Assembly (NCBI GenBank): GCA_018881555.1
Contig: JACAXG010000069.1
Location: 1,364,001-1,428,000 of the forward strand
Source of the DNA: Amblyornis subalaris
Lineage: Eukaryota; Chordata; Aves; Passeriformes; Ptilonorhynchidae
Direction of reading: 5' to 3'
Length of the DNA: 64,000 bases
In this document: positions 1 to 14,456 of the stretch, piece after piece
How positions within the stretch are numbered: position 1 is the stretch's first letter
How the letters are laid out: each line of letters begins with the position of its first letter
The notes under the pieces: model-generated
Database searches by the model: none
Told to the model about the DNA's origin: nothing
The model's input: only the letters and a program-made list of their open reading frames with translations
Position numbers and translations under genes: made by a program

Positions 1-1130
1 AATGGAGTCTATGGTTTAGACACCTGATAACAAGGTTAAAACATATTATTCACTTTTTAAAAATAACTCAGAAGCTGCTCCTATTGTTCTAGGAAAATAC
101 TATTTTTTGAAACCTGTTCTTTTTAAATGTTTAAGTTTATATTCAGCATGATTCAGTCTAATTTCTATTAACATGTCTGCAAGTGTAACAATATCCGTAT
201 CCTTTTCAAGCTGTTTGAATGTGGGATTTTTTCCAGCGTTTTCTTTAAAAGTTTAGCTGGCTGTTTTATAATTTGTCACCTTTTGTCTTCTTTCAGCAGT
301 ATGTCATTAAGTCTTTAATTTGGCGTTTCCTGTTGTCTGCAGAGGGATATATGCTGTTTTAAATCCAAAGGACTGCAGACATAGATGGTGGGTAAAATCT
401 GTGAACCATAAGTAAATTCTTATAAGGAACATACAAAAAAGATTGTTCTTCAGTCAGACTTAAGCCATTACTTTCTTCAAAAGAAGAAAAGACACAAGTT
501 AAGAAAAAGGCACCGCCAAAGACCTTCTGCCCAAATGTGCATCTCCATGAAGTTTCCTGCTGAGTGCATATGAATGCACAGCGATCTGGGAAAAGGATCC
601 AAATAGGATTTCAAACATCCAAAAATTTTAACTCAAACATTTAGGTATTTCACCATGCTGCTATTCATTCATTCACTGATTTTTTTTGTCTTAGTTTAAA
701 GAGATGCTAAACAAAAGGAGAAGAGCTCTACATGTATTTACATTCCAAAACTAAGCTCCCCTTACCACCCCCCTAGTCTGTCATCCCTTCATAGCTAAAC
801 AAACCGTAAAGTCTAGCCCTATGTCCTTGAAGCAAAGTCACAAACACAGTAACAGAAAAGTTTGGTCTTTCAAGGGAAAAAAAAAAAGCGGTTTTAATCT
901 ATTATAGCTGTCCATGTTTTGACACCACATTCAGATAATACGTGCAGGCTGAACTGGTGGAGGAGTGGGATCAATTTCTTTATTATTTTGGCTATTACTA
1001 ATCTTTGTTCTTTGACAATTTCCAAGTCATTAATAGCTATTCTGTCCTACTGCTAAGACTTGCTCTTAGATACAAGCGATACATTTACCAAAACTATTTT
1101 GCAAACAAAACCAGAGGCTAAATATTTTAC

Positions 1131-1320
1131 CATTTAAAAGGCAGGCAAGACCAGTGGTTGGCTCTCTGCAGCTGAGGGGTTTCCATGTGGAGGAAGTCTG
1201 ACAGACCCTGCTGCCCATGCCCCAAACAGCTGCCGGGCCCTCTTGGGAGCTGCTGGGTGCTTCAGCCAGGGCTGCAGCCAGGTTTGCTGCAAACAACAAA
1301 ACCTGCCAAGTTTTCCCCAT
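1131..1320 (-). other. GC-rich patch, possible cryptic or alternative exon
   Basis: Counting bases at 1141-1320 gives 106 G or C out of 180 (59%), well above the surroundings, with only one or two CpG, so it is not a CpG island. On the minus strand a pyrimidine-rich stretch with a clean acceptor, ttttgttgtttgcag, ends at 1287. A frame starting at 1286 stays open for 50 codons (QTWLQPWLKHPAAP...SQPLVLPAF) before a stop at 1134-1136, and a possible donor gtaaaa follows at 1130. The frame is compatible with the phase-0 end of the ARL15 exon. The peptide is not one I recognise and is not the canonical ARL15 C-terminus. It could equally be an old repeat fragment. Confidence 0.2.
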
Positions 1321-4245
1321 TTCTGACACAACAATAGTACACACACACAGGCAAGGGTCTGTATGTTTCCCAAGGAGGTGAGAACCTAAACAACATTAGA
1401 AAGGCACATCATTCCATTGAGAAACTCCACAATACTTTCTGTTTGTGCTAAACTCCTATGGCACATGCCTTCTCTGCTGTGGAAGAGACAGAAATACCCC
1501 AATTTGAAGGAGGGAAAAGCATGAGAATAGTGTGAATGAATTAGCGGATTAGAAAGAAAGTTTCTTCATACAGAGAATATATTTAACCCACTTTCTTCAA
1601 AGGATTCATAATGAATTATACCATCTTCTGTTTGGCAAATCATATTTGAAACTTTAGTATAGTATGTACAGCTGAAAGATTTAAACACGGGAATTTTACT
1701 ATGAAGTGATTTATTGTGAAAATGCAAAATGATATATTAGAATAATATGTCTACCTAACAAGGCCTCTTTGACGAGGGTAGCAAACATTCTTTTTGAAGC
1801 ACTTACAAAATTACATTTTTTAACATTAGAAGAACCTGTAGAGATCATTGTGACAAGGATGATAACTTGAATTGCATCCTGTTCAGTTTCAGGTCTTCTG
1901 GTGAGACATGGCTGAGCACCACCTTTTTGAGCATTAAACATACAACAAAACTTTTCCTAGGCTGCTGCTAAAATATATTAGACTTTCTGCCCATGTCCGT
2001 GATATGTGTTTTGCTTTGTTATTGAGATCCAGCCTTAAAAGCTGAAGGATTCCAGAACCTGACTTTCCATCTGGCTTGTTTGGAAAAGTTCTGGCCTTTT
2101 CCGTGCCAAAAATACAGGAGTTTTATGATCTTGAAAGTTGCACAGGTTGAATTGATTTCTGCTATCAAGTATGAGGCAGAAATTTATAATCAATGTTTAT
2201 ATAGCATATTTAACTGCTCATGACCAGCACTGTTATATTCATATCATTTTTAAGAGCCTTCATTTGTATGCTTATTATTTCATAAATATACTTAAAATGT
2301 TTTTTGAAGCTGTTTGCTGTAACAAACCCAAAAGGAAAATTCTCCTAGAAATGCTCAAAACTGCTGCAGAGACAAATTTATGTGAGGAGGGTATTGTGAA
2401 AACATAAAAGTACTACACCTATTCTGTTCAAACTTCCCCACAGACACTCTTACTAAAAGCTTTCCTGTGGTTTAGCTAAATCCACTTTCAAAGTGGACTG
2501 AAAAAGACATTCTTAACATCCTCTCAGAGAGCTACTGTAGAAGAGCTATTCCTTGACAGATATTTTGGGCTAGTTCTTCATGTAGACAGGTCTTATGTGA
2601 TACCTTTCTTGGCATACTTCCTAATGTTACATCATCCACCACAATGCTTCAGTCTTCTGTAAACAACTTTGTGGGTAGACGCAGGTATTCTTTATTCCAA
2701 GTCCTCTGAACTCTTATATACTTCTCATCCATAGAAGGCTTTGTCTATATAAACAGCTTTTCATCAAGCATTTGTACAGAAAATGTGAGCTCTGAACATT
2801 CCTTTGTCATTCTCTGAAGATTTTCACTATTATTCTTCCTTTGTACAAGGAAATTTTTCATTCAAATTAAAAAGAAAGTTGCCTAGCTGTATTATTTTTA
2901 AACAACAAACATTGAAACTTGCTGTTTCAATCTAGGAAATTATGTGTTTAGAAGTCCAGAAACACTTACATAATCTTTAGGTCTCAACTTGAAATTGTTC
3001 TTTTTCTTCACCTTTATAATAGGAAATTACCTGTTCTGATATAGCAGTTACACTGCTAATCCAGAACTTTAACACAGTGCATTAAACCTGTTTTGTGTTG
3101 ACAGAAAATATGTGCAACTGTGCAGATATATCCATCAAGAGCAAGGCATTCAATAACTTTAAGATAGAAAACTACAAACTCTAGACTCCGAAGGGAAAAC
3201 AAAAGAAAATAAAATGTAATTTCACACTTTCTCAAATGAGAAACGACAAAATAGATAAGTAAGATGTCTCTCCCTTTTCAAAAGCATCCAACTTTGCCAG
3301 CCAGCCAACTCCAGCCAAAGTAACAGACCATATCACCAGGAAACCTTCATGTGCCATGTAATAATAACCCCGTCTTATTCTTGTCTGCTAGCATTATCAA
3401 CATTACACTAAAAGATGAGTTTACTTCACTTGAAAGTTTGAAACCTTTAACATGGAGTTGCAATGACTGCTTGTGTTTCACATATATCATTGAATATCTT
3501 GCCACATATGTTAAAAAACAGCAACACTATCAGTGTTTTCCTATTTCCATAAACAAATTCAAGAGACATTGGCAAATCATTGTTATTTTGGCACATGCTA
3601 AACTAAGTTTGAGCACACAAAAAGCAGGTCTGTTGGAAATCAATTATTCAGTCTAAGAGGATGGTAAGGGCAAAAAATGTAAAACCATTTATTAAAAAAA
3701 TGTTCTCAACATGACAACAAACGGGGCACTGCAGAAAACAAAACTGTTCTGGACATCATCACAAGGCTGTTCATGACCTGGTTAGAGAAGATGCTCAAAT
3801 GCATGATATGAGGAACCTCGAAAAAAGATACATGCAGTCATACACCATGACAAAGTGATTATTTTTTTGGCCTCTGCAGTCTGCATGATTTCCATCTGCT
3901 GTTTATTCATTCTCTTCACCCTCATTCACTCATTTACATTTTGTGAGAAATAGACACATTTTATGTCTAGCTGTTTTATAGTCCAGCTTTGTTCTCTTGT
4001 TTCCCTCTTTCCCACCCAAACTCTTAAAGGCTTCTAGATTTTTCTAATGGCTTTTTTTCTACACTATCAACCTGGTTACTAAAGTGCAGAAGACGGCCAC
4101 AGCAGTTCTAACTCTCAAACCTAATCACTGAACCTTTCTTTTCTTGCATCCAGCCATGCATCCAGCCTTCCTGACATCATTCCACTAAAACTTTTCATCT
4201 GGCCTACAGGATTTTGATGAATTTTTAGGTGAGAGAAACATACAC

Positions 4246-4268
4246 AATGCAAGAATGCAAGAATGCAA
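4246..4268. repeat. Short tandem repeat, 8-bp unit, about 3 copies
   Basis: The unit aatgcaag is repeated twice exactly and followed by a third copy lacking the final g (aatgcaaa). It is a minor expansion with no associated gene. Confidence 0.9.
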
Positions 4269-7200
4269 ACCCAAACTAGCCAACTAGCATGTCCCCTGTG
4301 AAAGAACACACTCGTATCTGTCAGCAGTGGCGCTGCCTGGCTTACTCTTCCTCTAATCCAAAAAACCTTTCCAAGAGTCCATTGCTGTTTCTTGGTCCCA
4401 GCTGGCTTGAGCATTACCCCTCTGCAGTCCATACCCTATTGACTTTGCATCAAACCAGTCGCCAGAATACTGTCTCTGTCTCGCTATTTCAAACAAGTTT
4501 AAAGTTCATTCTCTAAAAGCCAAGTCTTAGCAATGAAGTCCCTTCATATGTTAACCAGGGAACTCCACACCAATTACCATCCTCGGCTCCTGAAATTTCA
4601 ATAAGGTTATAAAAGCAAGCACTCAGAAGCAAGTAAAATGGGGGATAAACCTGCTTATACAGACTGAATTTGTCCTCTTAACTGCCAGTAAAACACCAAA
4701 ATAATTACATACATCAGTGGGGCCCTATTTTCTGTAAAGATGCCTCCTTGATTCTATGCAAGCGGACAGCCTCTGGAGAACGAGTTCTCCAGCTCTATGG
4801 TGCAGTTTAGACCAAACGAAGAAAGCACAACCATGCAATTTGCCTGACACTCTGTGACTAACCAGATATCTACTTTTCTATCCTCCATTTAGAAAGACAG
4901 AAGCTTTCAATTTTAGTTTAGTTTTCTTACACTGAAATCCACCATTGGCATAAGGCAGTTAATTACAGTAGAAACAATGCACAAGGCAAAAACAGACTGA
5001 GAACCCCTGTTTCGGGGTTTTATCCTGGTTTAAGGGCTGGGGTGTTTAGGCACCTTCAGAAGAAGCATGCTGGCAAGCATTCACAGCAAGTAGCCTTGGG
5101 TAGGTCAGAATTCATTCCTCAGTAAAGAGTGATTAGGAAAACACAGATTATTAACATCAGTCAGCAGACATGACACCTGATCTCATGCTTTTCTGATTAC
5201 CTGCCCCAGGACACCTTTGTCTGGGCCAAAGGGTATTTAGAAGGAGGAAAGCAGCTGCAGCCGTAGCCACCACTATTTTATCTGCGTCCTGTCTGGAGTT
5301 TAAATTGTGTGTGTCATACTGACGCAAGACACTAAGATGGTTCAAGTGTTGTGCTAATAATGCTTAGTGATTTTGGCAGGAATCCAGGAACACACTGTAC
5401 AAAGGAAAAGCTAGACAGACTATGACAATTTTCAACTTGCTCAAATCTCCAAAACTTTTCAAGGAGCTAGCAAAAAACTCCCCCCACTTTCCACCTTTCT
5501 TTTTCAGGAAAGGAAGTAAATAGAAGTAGCTGGAAGTAAAAAAAAAAAAAAGCGCCTTTCAAACTGGGAAGTATTAATATTGAAAGAACTACCAATAGTA
5601 CAACAAATTTGCACTTCCCCTGAAAAATTCAGACACCATCTGCATGATAAAACAGCAGCAAAACTCCCCTACAACAGTCAGTTATCAGCCTGCAAAACCC
5701 TTATGAGCCCTCGTCTCGTAAAATCCCAGTTCTCCAGTTCTGATAAGACATTTGTAAAAATGCCAGAAGTCGTTTAAATGTGAGGACCTCCTAGTGTGAA
5801 CTTGTTCTACTGGTAATAAATCTATCTATCAAGATTACTACTCAGAAAAACTAATTGTATAGAGATCCTCATAACTCTGAAACATCATGTACAGTACTAG
5901 ACATAAACAGGGTTCACCTGAATCTTCAGGAGACTACCACTATCTCACTTTATACAACAGAGCCCTTAACCACAAACTTTCACTACCTGTCATACTTTTG
6001 CAAAGCATTTTAATTCAGAGGGAGAAAAAAAAACCATTTAATTACAGAAGCAATCAGTTTAATGATAGGAAATTCATTATTGCATGATAGTGTGGAACAG
6101 TTGGACAAGCCAACAGAAAGCTATGATTTTCAAGAAATGTTTTCTCTACATAAGCCTTGAACTGACCTAGTTAGAACCTTAAACAGAACCGGAATTATTC
6201 TGTAAACTTTTAAAGGTCTTGACTGCAGGAATACATTTGCACAACTATCATCCCGGAGTTGTGTCTAGTCCAAGCTTTAACAAATTGACAAACACCGTGA
6301 GTAAGTGTTCCCAGAAAAGAAACTTGTTTAGAAGTTTCAAATTCAGGTACTTTAATGTCTGGTGAGTGAGCTTGAGCAGTTTCGTTACTCAATTCTCAGG
6401 AGGAAACTGACGAAGACATAAGTTGTTCTATACTGTGCAGAAAAGGGTTATGAGAAAGGAACCATTAAGATAATCCAAGCATTGTACTGATCTCTAACAG
6501 AGTCCAACAGACTGATTTTTTGGGCTTCGACAATTCTCCAAATTCAAAATGTAAAATGCCAGGACATCAATTGTATACGGCACAAAGCAAAAATGCAGGA
6601 CTTAGGATTAATAACAAATACTTCGAAATCTGTGTCAAACATTTCATTTCAGATAAGACAAAAATCTCCTCTCATGTTCCCAGTTTGGCAGGACATAAAG
6701 CACAGGTAATGCTCTTACCACCTGTTCATACATAACTCGGTTCTTAAAGTGGGCTCAGTTATGCACAGCAGCAGGTTCAGGAGAAAAAGGAAAAAACTAA
6801 GATGACCATGACTCCTTGTCCCTAAATTAACCAAAAAATGCAAAAATAAACATAGAACAGAAGCATTAAACAGTTTCACATCTTTACCCTAGTCATAAAC
6901 AAATAATCTGTGTGGATAAACCTATAGTATCAAAGTTCTTCTCCAGAAGATAAATGGACACAATATGATCAGTGAATAAAGCCCATTTTCAGTCACCTAT
7001 GCAGGCTAAGCTTTAGCTGGTGTTCTTACAACTAATCTATTTCCCAACATCCTGTATTGTACATCAACTCTTTGTATTCAGTTAAAATCTGACAATTTTA
7101 TTTAAAAAAAAAAGCTTATGAAACATATCGTGCCTTGAAAATGCAACTCCAGCACAATAGATCTGTCTTCACTCTCTGAATTATTCACAGACAATATCCT

Positions 7201-10200
7201 GTTCATCTCAATACAATTTTATTCTTACAAAAAGCAAACAATACAACTGGTTTGGGGGCTGGGGGGAGAGCTGCATCCCATCTTGTCCTAACCAGTCCAG
7301 AGCAATTCTACATGGAGAGATTCCTCTGGATATTACTTAGACTTCCTTAATGAAATTCAGGTGTAATCCCTAAGGCTCTATAGCAAAGAGTATCTTTAAC
7401 TCAACTACAGAATATCATATTTGCCAAAAGGAGATTAATTATGTTTAGATGTGTCTACTATGAATACCAACAAGTCTAGTGTCTCTGCTTAAAATACATT
7501 TCAAAATTCATTTAACTTAAAATTCAGTAGTGCACAAAATATAAGAAATTTGTAAAATGCACTGGGAAATACAGTTTATAAAGACTGTTTTCATTAGTTT
7601 TAATTTTAATAAGGTCAATTACAATATGAACTCCTTCTCTTGCCCACAGAAAATACTTATGGGAAGCAAAATTCCCAGATTGCCACAATGCAGTCTGTGG
7701 TGTAATCCACAGAGGTTTTCCACCAGCACACTATGGGGTCCAAAAAATATTTGCCTTTTAATTTGTTGCCTCTCTCATGCTTTTCCTGAAGAGAAAGCTT
7801 TATCCATGAATACTATTTTGGTGAAGTTTTATGTTTCTTCAGTAGTTTTCATGCAGTCTAGATAAGGAGCAGAACAATAGTCAAGCCCTACATCTCTTTT
7901 GAGCAAACATCTTTTCCAGAAGCTTCATCCTTCAAATTTTTTTTAATTATAATTCTATGAAGATTTTCAGCTGTCAATCCACCTTCTCTCAACCTGGGAC
8001 CATAATGTACTCAAGAGCATTCCAGTAGTCCACAGAGTCTGAGACTCCTGTTCATTGCCAGATAGAGCATATGAATAAGGAAAGTAAAGATATTGACTAA
8101 AGGAAAACAGACAAATAGTTCTAAATGTAAACCTGTGAATGGACATCATACTGAACAGCAGCCCTTCCCTTCTTTAGTACCAGGATGATAAGGAGATGTT
8201 TTGTCTGTGCTGCACATTTCAGGCAAGTATCCTATAAACCAGTTGATATCTCACTTTCAGATTTCCAAAATCCTGAAAATAGGCAGATATTGCACTTTGG
8301 AAATGAAACAGTCACTCTTCAGAAAGAAAATTATCAATCCATTGACAAAAAGGGAAAATAAGGCATTTATAGATTCAGTTAATATATGTGCTTCTGCATG
8401 GAAACTTAGTGTCAAGAAAAGAAAAACATATATAATCTAGAAATACCAGATATCTAGGAGTTTTTCTTAGGTCACTAAATCAACTTTCTGTTTACTTACA
8501 CAGCCACTGCAGAAGCTAATGCATCTAAACACAATAATCGGTGATACACTGACTGTACTCCCAAGTTGTACCCCTATCTGTGTCCAGATTTTAAACAGTT
8601 TAAAATCATAGGGGAAGAAAAAAACACAGAAGAATCAATGCTGACAGTCCTTGAGTATTTTAGCACAAACTATTAATTTTTAAACCCTTCATTTACTGAC
8701 AAAATGAAATAATATCTTCATTTCTTTCATCACCTTAGTGCGTTTATTTTTCTTCTGTAAACACTTCAGACTTGATCCTCTTACCTGATTGTATTGATGC
8801 ACATTCATGAATGGTGTGGTGGTGGGGAGGGCTCTCTTAAACTAATAGAGCAGAAAAAGCCTCAAAGGAATAGAGCAGAACAAATACTTGTCTAGACACA
8901 GGAAAATTAATTTAACATTGAAATGTAATTTAAACAAGCTTTGGACACAAATCCTTCGAAAAACTAAGCTGCAAGTTATATGTTGTATCTACGTTTATAA
9001 TTGTATTATGAGTCCATATTTTGAATATTTTCTATTACACAGGCTACCAATGCAGGTACGTCTGACGGAAGTGGTAATTGATGTACTTTAAAATTTTCAG
9101 TATTGCTAACATGGAGAAAAGCCTCTGTATTCCTGGCTCACCTAATTTTTGAGTTTTAAGAGCTGACCTATCACCATAACCCTTTCCTTCCCACAGACCT
9201 TTGTGAAGACTCACAGTGACCTCTGCTAATAATGACTTTTGTGTATAATGGAACAACAGACCATTGAGAATTGAATTTTATTTTAAAACCAAGAGTCATA
9301 AAACAATTCAGGTTCTTTCATAGCAGGACGATGTATTCCTACACCTTGTAATACAAGCCCACAGAAAAGCAAATAGACAAGAACTCAGCAGGAAAACAAG
9401 AAAGTGCAGTAGTAGCTACTACCTATGGAGTTCTCTTGCCTCTTACTCATATATGAATAAGCAAACTGTGTTCTTTTAACAGAGGTGTTTTTCCCACTTT
9501 ATTTATAGCTTGTCAGGTTCTAGGAGGAGAAGCTTAATACAGACCAAACAGCAAGATCCTACTTACTGGAAAGGGAACCTTTCCAGACTGGGAAGGAAAC
9601 TGCAAGGGTGATCAGAAAAGGAAGACTGTTCTACTTAACCACCATAACTACAGAGAGAGGCACTCGTGATGACCAATGAAATGACCAGGTGAAGAAAAAG
9701 ACCCCATCCCTGTTCTCCTCAAACTGAAGGTCCAGAAACAGTTAACCTAATTTATGTACATGTCTGAATGTCAAATTCTTCAGGCTGACATAACAAAAAA
9801 AGTTATACATATATTATTTTAACTGATGAACCCTTTTAGAACTCATAAATTGGTAATTAGTCAAATTGTCAAAAGAATATTAGAACATGCCACTTTTGAT
9901 TTTTATCTACACACAGAGGAAGGTTCTGTCACCCAATTATTTTATCAAATACCCTTTAATTTTGCATTTTTTTCTTACCCTGATGGCTACAGTATGTCCC
10001 AGCTTGTTGTAAAACAACCTAACAAACATTGTAGCAAAAAGTGATGAAGGCGACCAGACACCACCTAACCAACCCAGTTCAAGCAGTACAGGCAGTAAAA
10101 GTAATTACATAATAATGTAATATGTTGAATCCAAAACCAACTAGTTTTAACTGGATTATCTTCAAACTTCTAAAAGCAACCTGCAAAGGAAGAAAGACTG

Positions 10201-13200
10201 TACACAGAGTCTTATACAAAGACTAAAAGAGTAACAACATTACTCCCTTATTACCTCTTACTTATTTAAAGGAGTAATGTACTTTACTACTCTTTAAACT
10301 GCAAGACTAGAAGGTTTTTATTGCATCCTTTAACCAGTTAACTTTAATTAAACTATTTAAGTTTTCATTTCTTTGGGTTTTTTTGCTCAAGAAATCTACC
10401 TACATTTGCCAGGAGTAAGCTTGGATTTTCATAAGGTATTTGTGATGCACTCTTGTACAGCAATAAACAAGGAGTATCCGAGATTAATTCCTGTAGCATG
10501 CCATAGTTTATTGAAAATGTGAAGAAATCAACAGGTGGACTTTCTAAAAATGCAGACAAGCCCAAAAATGGGCAGAGATGACCTGCCCTCCCCTCGCCCA
10601 AATGGGTCATCTAGGGAATGTGGCATCCTCCTCCTGTCAGGGAGATTGTCACTTTGTCTTCTTTCCTATCTCCCTGGGAACTTCCTTATGGGCTGTGTCC
10701 GGAAACACATGTAGTGAGCAATAAAAGGCTAATGAAAAAACTCATCCTCTTACTGAGTTTCAAAGCATCTTCTTTTTGCCAAGGTCAATAAGAGCAACAC
10801 TCGAGGCTTTAAAAGAGACTATCCTGGTTTTTGTATTTTTAACCAAAAGCCCAGAAGAAGTAGGTTTGATGGGAGAATAAAGGCAGGAAAATAAGCTAGA
10901 ACAAGCTACTTTTTAGGAGAAGAATAGGGTGAAAAGAAGAAGAGTTTCAAACCATCTGTAAACAAACATGTTAATAGAATATCTTTGTTCAAGTTACTCA
11001 AGAAAAAAACCTAGCCAATCAACCAACCAAAAAAACCAATCCAGGTTGTTTTAGTGACATGTGAGTTCCCATATTCACAGATCGAGGCTTTACATACAGC
11101 TCTGACCATTAGCATCTCATGCTGCAGCCCTCTCGTTGCCAAAGGACACCAGTGGGATTGACTCTCTCCACCCAGCTGCCTATTCCAACACGGGCGTGAG
11201 CTTAGTTTTCTCTGAGATACTGACATCACGATCTTCAGCATAAACCAGCCAAATAATTTTACACGTCCAATTTCAAACCAACCCCAGGTAAAAGGGATGT
11301 ATACTCATAAGTGATCATGCCCCATTGCAACAGTAGCCTGTGCACAGACTGCCCGAATCTCTTGTCAATTCATTTTCTACATGATTGTACTGCCCTTATC
11401 TGCCCATCCTGACACTAGTCTTCTCATGCAAACATCCTGCACACAAAATGCTACTCACACACCACAGAAAGGCAAAAAAAGGTAAGATCTGTTATCTTCA
11501 GTTTTCTACAATTTTCCCCCTTCTTGTCTCTTCGCAGTTATCTTACAATAGACACAAAGCTTGGCTATAAAGATGCTAACTGTCATCTAGTCTACCTTTC
11601 ACAAAATAGAAAATGAAAAAAAAGAGAGGCAGGGGTGCTGCATGTTCTTCCAGTAGTTTTTCCTGTAAGAATAACTGAAAATGATGGAGAACAGTGGTAG
11701 TTCTTTCTGGAAACTGCAGCCATGATCCTAGAATACTGTTGCTGGGCATTTCTGTGGAAGAGCTAAAAACCTGAATGTCATCACAGTTAGACTTCTTTAA
11801 AATTTACTGTTTATCTGCATATTCAGAAAGGCATTCCTCCCACTGTACACATGTGGGGCAGGGCAGAGCTGTAAGTTGCGGTGCCCCAGCCAGAGCATCA
11901 CAGATTTGGTTCCTCATACATACATAAAACCCCATACCACTCCAGGACAACACAACAGGAAAAACTTGAAATCCCCTAAACTAGTAATGAAAAATAGTGA
12001 AATAATAACTGTGGTACTTCCTTCAGTACTATTCAGGAACTTGTATTTTAATAGCACCCAGAAGCAACATGTATTATAAGATGCTCTTTAGACACACCGA
12101 AAATTGTCTCCAAGCAGTACAGGCCAGAAACACAGTTACTTGGTGTGTTTTGCAGTTTCTCAAGATACTGTTACTGTGTCATACAGACAATTATTCTACC
12201 TAAGTGTGATCACTATAAAACACAGGTTCTCGATTATATAAACTCCCGATTTTAGGACCTTGAAGTCTATAAACTGCAGCATTCCATAGAAAAGCTCCCT
12301 GGGAGAATAACTGTATGGAGTTCTAAACTGAAATGCTCCATTCTCAGAAGGACTGAGTCCTGAACATGCACTATTCTAGTTCAGCTCCTGGAATTTATTT
12401 AAATCAGCATGTCCTTATTAAAAGGATTTTTGGGGGTATTTTTTTCTACTCACAGTTTTTCTAAAGCATGCAGGACTTTTCATTGTACACTAAACATTTC
12501 TTGAAGGCGCTTCACAGTTTTTGTAATGTATACAAATACATATTAATAATTGAAATTCAGAACTGAGATCTTACTTCAATGCTGCAAAAGAAATAATTTC
12601 AGTCATTATATAGGTTGTTCTGTTTCTGGATGCTAAAGACTGATCACCAAATTCCCAAAACAACTGCTGAATGTATTTCATCACGATTTTAAAAGGACTC
12701 CACCCTTATAATTATGCCAAGTGAAAAACACTTTCAAGTTGCCTTTAAAATGGGGAAGGGGGAAGGCTTGAGATTTTTGTAATGGGTTCTGTATAAATTG
12801 AAGAATTTCCCAAACATTATTGCATACTATTATATAGTATGAATTTATTTTTTAGTAACAACACCAGAACTGCTTTTTTTAGTTATATGGCAGACTAAAA
12901 CACTAAATGTATTAGAAAAAAGGTCACTAACAGACTTTACCTTAGCAACTCTGTTTCACAGCCTAAAAGAAGACAGCTACTGGAACAAACTTAGGTACAT
13001 TTAAAAGAGGGTATCACCATTTGTGAGGAAATAAGGGTATTAAAACAAGAATCCATACAACTTGTAGATGTATTTTTCTTGTTTTGGAAAGACAGTGGAC
13101 TATCCAACCTACTTCATAAAGCTTGACATAACTTAAATATTCCATAACACTATGCACCTATTTATTTAGCCATTACAAAACTTGTCCACCAGGTTTCTGC

Positions 13201-13554
13201 TTTCTTTTTTAAGCAGAACTGAATACAGTTCAGTGACACTTTGATAATACTTAGGCAGAAACATATAATTTGATACAGAGGTATTTATTGGTCTTTGCTT
13301 CAAGATAAAGCTTGAAGTCTGGATTTCTTAGCACCTAGTTAAATATTAGATGATGACTTCATTTAAATGACAGAGTAATTACGGAAAGTAGGCAAAAAGA
13401 ATTAGCTTGAACACATCACTAGCATCTTGAAAATGTGTTAAATGATTATGACGGACAGTGCTTGACAAGGCTAACAAGCTAGACCGATATAAGTTGTTTC
13501 ACTGCATACTGATGCTTATGGCCTTAAAACTATAATTTAAAAAGGTATAAGTTA

Positions 13555-13622
13555 CATACATATTATATATGTGTATATAATATATACACATTTATATCTA
13601 TAGAATATGTACACATATATAA
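13555..13622. repeat. TA/TG-rich microsatellite with palindromic core
   Basis: This degenerate TA/TG dinucleotide tract contains a 23-base perfect palindrome with a single central base at 13569-13591 (atgtgtatata on one side, its complement on the other). The tract continues with tatagaatatgtacacatatata. It is typical simple-sequence DNA that can extrude as a hairpin. Confidence 0.85.
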
Positions 13623-14440
13623 AACATGTTTTCAGTTGAGTCAGTAAATACTTGAGTTAATTTTCTATTTAAAAAAATACAATCTCATTAGACAATTTAG
13701 TTAAACAGAAATTGCACCTACACAGAAATTAGTAATTTCTAAATATATATATATAGTAAACTAGTTTTCTCAGACACTGGGAAAAAAACTATTATCCAGT
13801 GCAGTGTTTACTTCTTTACTAAACTGTAGTCAATCTGTAGATGAAAGTATTTTCACAGTCCATCAGACAGCATGAGATGCAATAGTGAAAAAAAAAAGGA
13901 TGGTCCAAATCTGACACGGTAAGAAAGTTGTTCTCTCTTTTTCCTCTTTCCAGAGACCTGAGGTATCAAGGAAAACAGTAGCATGACTGGAAGATAGAAC
14001 TCTTTCTTTTTATGGTTTAAAAACAATAATCATATGATAGCAGATAGGAGTCACATCAGTTTACTGCAAAATATCTTCTGAGCTGCAGTGAAAGAACTCA
14101 ACAACCTTTGTAAAACTATCAGAATGATACAGCATGTGTCTGCCGTTAACAAAACAGAGAAGGGCAGGCAGTGAGACCTTTACTACTTTTCAAATTATAA
14201 TGAGATTTAAAGTAAAAATATGGAACTCTGACTTCGATAAATTGAACAAGTACAATGCCTGTGAGGGGGAAAAAAGAATGGGATAGGATTTGTTCACACT
14301 GACTAAACTTTTTGGTTTATATGAGGTGTCTGGATATCGTACTTAAGAAGGAAATTGTGACAAAAAGGTGACAACCAAGTTATATAATTGGAAACTGTTT
14401 GGGTTTTTGAGGTGCTTTTCGTCTGGTCTGGGGTTGCTTC

Positions 14441-14456
14441 GTTTGTTTGTTTGTTT
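14441..14456. repeat. GTTT tetranucleotide repeat, 4 copies
   Basis: Four exact GTTT units lie here within T-rich intronic DNA. Confidence 0.9.

Noticed and set aside
2481..2497. 8-bp inverted repeat with one-base centre
   Set aside because: Several arms of this size are expected by chance in a window this long.
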